A DNA stretch of 64,000 bases, from positions 51,703 to 115,702 of the forward strand of contig JWIH01000007.1 of assembly GCA_000814665.1 (NCBI GenBank). The letters run 5' to 3'. The stretch is from Pseudoalteromonas flavipulchra NCIMB 2033 = ATCC BAA-314 (lineage in GTDB: Bacteria; Pseudomonadota; Gammaproteobacteria; Enterobacterales; Alteromonadaceae). The position numbers and the translations under genes were made by a program. The notes below the pieces were generated by a model, which was given only the letters and a program-made list of their open reading frames with translations, ran no database searches and had not been told where the DNA came from. Shown in pieces: positions 63,218 to 64,000 of the stretch (the stretch's first letter is position 1; every line of letters begins with the position of its first letter).

Positions 63218-64000
<783 letters not shown>

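Overview
The window is a 64 kb stretch of core chromosome from a marine gammaproteobacterium, most likely Pseudoalteromonas or a close relative. This is inferred from remembered family resemblance and gene order, not from a search. Supporting signs are an Smc (not MukB) condensin next to zipA-ligA, FolE2, Epd-Pgk-Fba, an SLC5-type hybrid kinase facing an acetate-type symporter, large tandem tRNA arrays, and the 3' end of an rRNA operon. No prophage, CRISPR array, intact insertion sequence or defence system is visible.

Layout. 0-8.6 kb: trmB, rsmC, a CHASE8-like histidine kinase overlapping a YfiR-type gene, then arcA and arcB converging, then folE2. 8.7-13.3 kb: a PAS chemoreceptor, then two divergent stable-RNA arrays: leftward tRNA-Ala(GGC) followed by six tRNA-Glu(TTC), and rightward six tRNA-Val(TAC). 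Each has a recognisable sigma70 promoter with a GC-rich discriminator. 13.7-25 kb: a TPR protein with a degenerate receiver, msrB-DUF2919-ligA, zipA-smc, a SpoU methyltransferase, a small membrane protein. 23.8-31.6 kb: gpsA-secB-grxC-yibN facing gpmI-envC-ctpA-yibQ, as in E. coli except that ctpA is inserted. 31.6-40.5 kb: pepB, sfsA, dksA-gluQ-pcnB-folK-panB-panC.

40.8-49 kb is a phosphate and outer-membrane region: a beta-barrel gene, a short PstS-like protein, a chemoreceptor, pstS, phoR, phoB (with a good Pho box) and a porin. 49-53 kb carries epd-pgk-fba. 53-61.6 kb carries a DnaQ-like exonuclease, a cNMP/CBS/DUF294 protein, a sodium:solute symporter and its DUF4212 partner, divergent from an SLC5-histidine kinase-receiver hybrid. 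This looks like an acetate uptake and sensing locus. purU follows, and the window ends in 5S and part of 23S rRNA on the minus strand.

Most unusual signals: (1) an iteron-like array between the porin and fba, built on GATC-N6-TTACTAAC, with fixed 10-nt spacing in at least seven good copies in both orientations, inside a dense cluster of Dam sites; (2) a pcnB reading frame with no ATG at the expected place but a well-spaced AUU aligned to the AUU start known for E. coli pcnB; (3) a 264-bp TA-flanked palindromic element inserted exactly in the TAA stop codon of a PstS-like gene, leaving the protein unchanged; (4) a YfiR-type regulator paired with a histidine kinase instead of a diguanylate cyclase, directly upstream of arcA.
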